A stretch of 64,000 bases of DNA. Source: Mytilus galloprovincialis (lineage: Eukaryota; Mollusca; Bivalvia; Mytilida; Mytilidae). The stretch is from positions 34,376,321-34,440,320 of the forward strand of contig NC_134851.1 of NCBI RefSeq assembly GCF_965363235.1, written 5' to 3'. Below are positions 61,904-64,000 of the stretch, piece after piece. The translations under genes and the position numbers were made by a program. Position 1 is the first letter of the stretch. Each line of letters opens with the position of its first letter. Under the pieces are notes generated by a model that made no database searches, had not been told where the DNA came from, and saw only the letters and a list, made by a program, of their open reading frames with translations.

Positions 61904-63112
61904 GGTCTTTCCACTTTTCCGTGGAAAGACCTATTGGATTTCTTCTGATTATTATTATTTTTTTTTCTTCCGCCTAATTTTTTTCCTTCGCTGTTTTTTT
62001 GTTTCGCAAGATGTCGCTTTGATATTTGGAATATGATATCGAACAGTTAGTACGCTTTTGAAACCAACTCTGCTTAACCGAATACTTTCCCATATAAGAG
62101 TTATCTCCCCGAACACTGTTTTTCTTGTTATCTCTAAGGCTTCGCAACAGTATAAGAAACCGACAAATTTATTTTTCCAAATTGCTCATTATGTCCTCAG
62201 GATGTTCTGTTTTATTTTGACCGAAGACGTATCGAGATTCCATATGAGAGTTATTGCCCCTTTTGTATTTGAAATTTTGAAATGTATTTTAAACTGGAAA
62301 ACCATAAGTGATAGAGACCTAGGGTGTTTTGATTTGAGATCCTTGGTCCAAAAAAATGAAAATTAGGTTAAGGTCAAAGGTCAAGGTCATATTCTAAATT
62401 TAGATTTTGGCTTATTTTCACTCATTTTCATTAACCTTATAAGATATCGACAAATTATTTTTACTAAATTGTTAGTTGCGACATGTCGTAACATAATAAT
62501 TTTGGTTGAAAGGGTACGTAGACAATAAATGGGAGTTTTAGCCCCTATCACATCTAAAATTATGCGTAAAGTGATATAACTTATTAACCATACATATTAG
62601 AGACCTAGGGTCTTTTGATTTGAGATCCTTGGTCCAAAAAATTGAAAATTAGGTCAAGGTCAAAGGTCAAGGTCATATTCTAAATTTTTGATTTTGGCTT
62701 ATTTTCACTAATTTTCATTAACCTTATAAGATATCAACAGATTATTTTTACTAAATTGTTAGTTGTGACATGTCATTACTTAATAATTTTGGTTGAAAGG
62801 GTGCGTAGTCAATAAACAGGAGTTTTAGCCCCTATCATATCTAAAATTATGCGTAAAGTGATATAACTTATTTACCATACATATTAGAGACCTAGGGTCT
62901 TTTGATTTGAGATCCTCAGTTTGTGACCTTGAAATTGAGGTCAAGGTCATAGGTAAATTTGACGTTCTAGATTATGACCTTTGCTTAAAATTCATATCTA
63001 TACATCATAAAGCCATATGAACTGACATTTTAGACTGTCAGATCTTTAATATTTTAATATCAAAATAGATATTTACTGGTGGAAAGACCTTCAATTGTTC
63101 TCTGAACAATTG
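61904..63112. mobile_element. Non-autonomous element with hairpin ends and 286-base tandem units
   Basis: The left end is a perfect hairpin (GGTCTTTCCAC, six-base loop, GTGGAAAGACC; 61904-61931). GTGGAAAGACC recurs at 63079, followed by a second hairpin (CAATTGTTC/GAACAATTG). Inside, a unit beginning GAGACCTAGGGT repeats at 62314, 62600 and 62887 (periods 286 and 287; the third is partial). A 102-codon frame over it is not convincing. Confidence 0.65.
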
Positions 63113-64000
63113 GTTTTTAATTTTGATTGTATTTTGCTTGCCGTGTTTACGATCCTATATATTATGAGCCCCATGATTCTAGGATGGTTGTAAGTAGAAA
63201 CCAAGCTTTATGATCATCAAATGGTTCTTCTGAATATATAAGTGAAAGTTTTTCGTGACATTCAAATTCCCGGTTTAATAATAAGTTGGAGGTACAATAA
63301 GTTCACACAATGGATCCTTTATGAGATATTCACATGTATCTTAAACGTTTTTTTTTAATGTTTTTCATGTTATCCTTCTAGATAAAATTTCGTTTATTAA
63401 AATTTAATTAAACTATGCTATTTGCGGATGCCCGTGAGTGAAAAGATTGAACTGATTGTTATGCTTCAAAGTAATAGAATGTCTATCTTTTATAGAGAAA
63501 GCATTGTGCCCGGGTAAGACAATCTCGAGTTTTCGCGTTTCCATCTACATATTCTATAGTGCGAAATGTATTTTTCTTTTCGAATTTGCGTTTTCACCAT
63601 ACAAACGACTTAAGTTTAAAGTATTTTAGTATAATCTAGAACTTGTTTAAAACAAAAGAAAACACACGCCCTATGTAATATATTACTTCCTTATGTTTCA
63701 TCTAGACTTAAAATAGAAAAAAAATTTAAAAAATTTCCGTGTTCGAGTGAATATGATAAAAAATGTAAACAAACAGACTTTTTTTCTAAAATAGACGTGA
63801 TATAGAAGCTTGAGTTTGATATACAAGGTTATACATGGTATGTTATTATTTGAGCTATAGACATTTTATCATTTTGACATTGCTTTTCGTTAAAAAAGTT
63901 AAATTTAGCCTTATAATGCTTTCATTCCAAAACACCATTTTCATACACATACCAATGCAAATTTCGACGGAAATGCATACATGAAATCTATATATCCTTC
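63113..64000. other. Right end of window, no supported gene
   Basis: AT-rich intergenic sequence. A stretch near 63650-63720 (AAAACACACGCCCTATG) weakly resembles about 56310; nothing else recognised. Confidence 0.5.

Noticed and set aside
62058..62366. 102-codon plus ORF
   Set aside because: Lies inside the hairpin-ended element and runs into its tandem unit; no domain recognised.
62314..62965. CRISPR-like array
   Set aside because: Two and a half long contiguous units with no spacers, in a eukaryotic setting.

Overview
The window looks like nuclear DNA from a bivalve, most likely a marine mussel (Mytilus-like). It is AT-rich, with short exons split by GT-AG introns and dense decayed interspersed repeats, several of which resemble repeat families I recognise from mussel sequence. 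I see no prokaryotic features, rRNA, tRNA or CRISPR. The species call rests on recognising repeats and was not searched.

The main content is a tandem, same-strand (+) array of three immunoglobulin-superfamily type I membrane receptor genes: A (about 22.8-28.6 kb), B (34.6-40.8 kb) and C (45.2-52.9 kb). Every intron up to the membrane exon is phase 1, and each exon set joins into one open frame: signal peptide, Ig domain(s), linker, transmembrane segment, cytoplasmic tail. B and C have one Ig domain of the same subtype and each carries two ITIM-type tyrosine motifs in the tail (VQYDEI and INYNVV in B; LNYVEV and IMYTEI in C). A has two Ig domains of a second subtype and a short basic tail with no such motif. 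A decayed copy of the ITIM-bearing last exon of C lies near 59.3 kb, which suggests the array was once larger. By inference this is a small cluster of inhibitory-type innate immune or recognition receptors with one signalling-poor member.

Layout: 0-5.3 kb is an old segmental duplication (about 1-1860 against 3460-5290) split by repeat insertions. 5.3-22.8 kb is intergenic repeats, an unidentified minus-strand ORF at about 9 kb, and a LINE reverse-transcriptase relic at 18.2-19.2 kb. 22.8-53 kb holds the receptor genes, whose introns carry retroelement tails and MITE-like repeats. 50.7-51.7 kb is a TTAA-flanked terminal-inverted-repeat element inside an intron of gene C. 53.2-64 kb holds a mollusc-type 1.2 kb repeat, a retroelement 3' end, the exon relic, a frameshifted Tc1-like transposase fossil and a terminal-inverted-repeat element with an internal 286-base tandem repeat.

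Exon boundaries were read by eye from splice consensus and frame continuity. Transcription starts, untranslated exons and poly(A) sites are not resolved.
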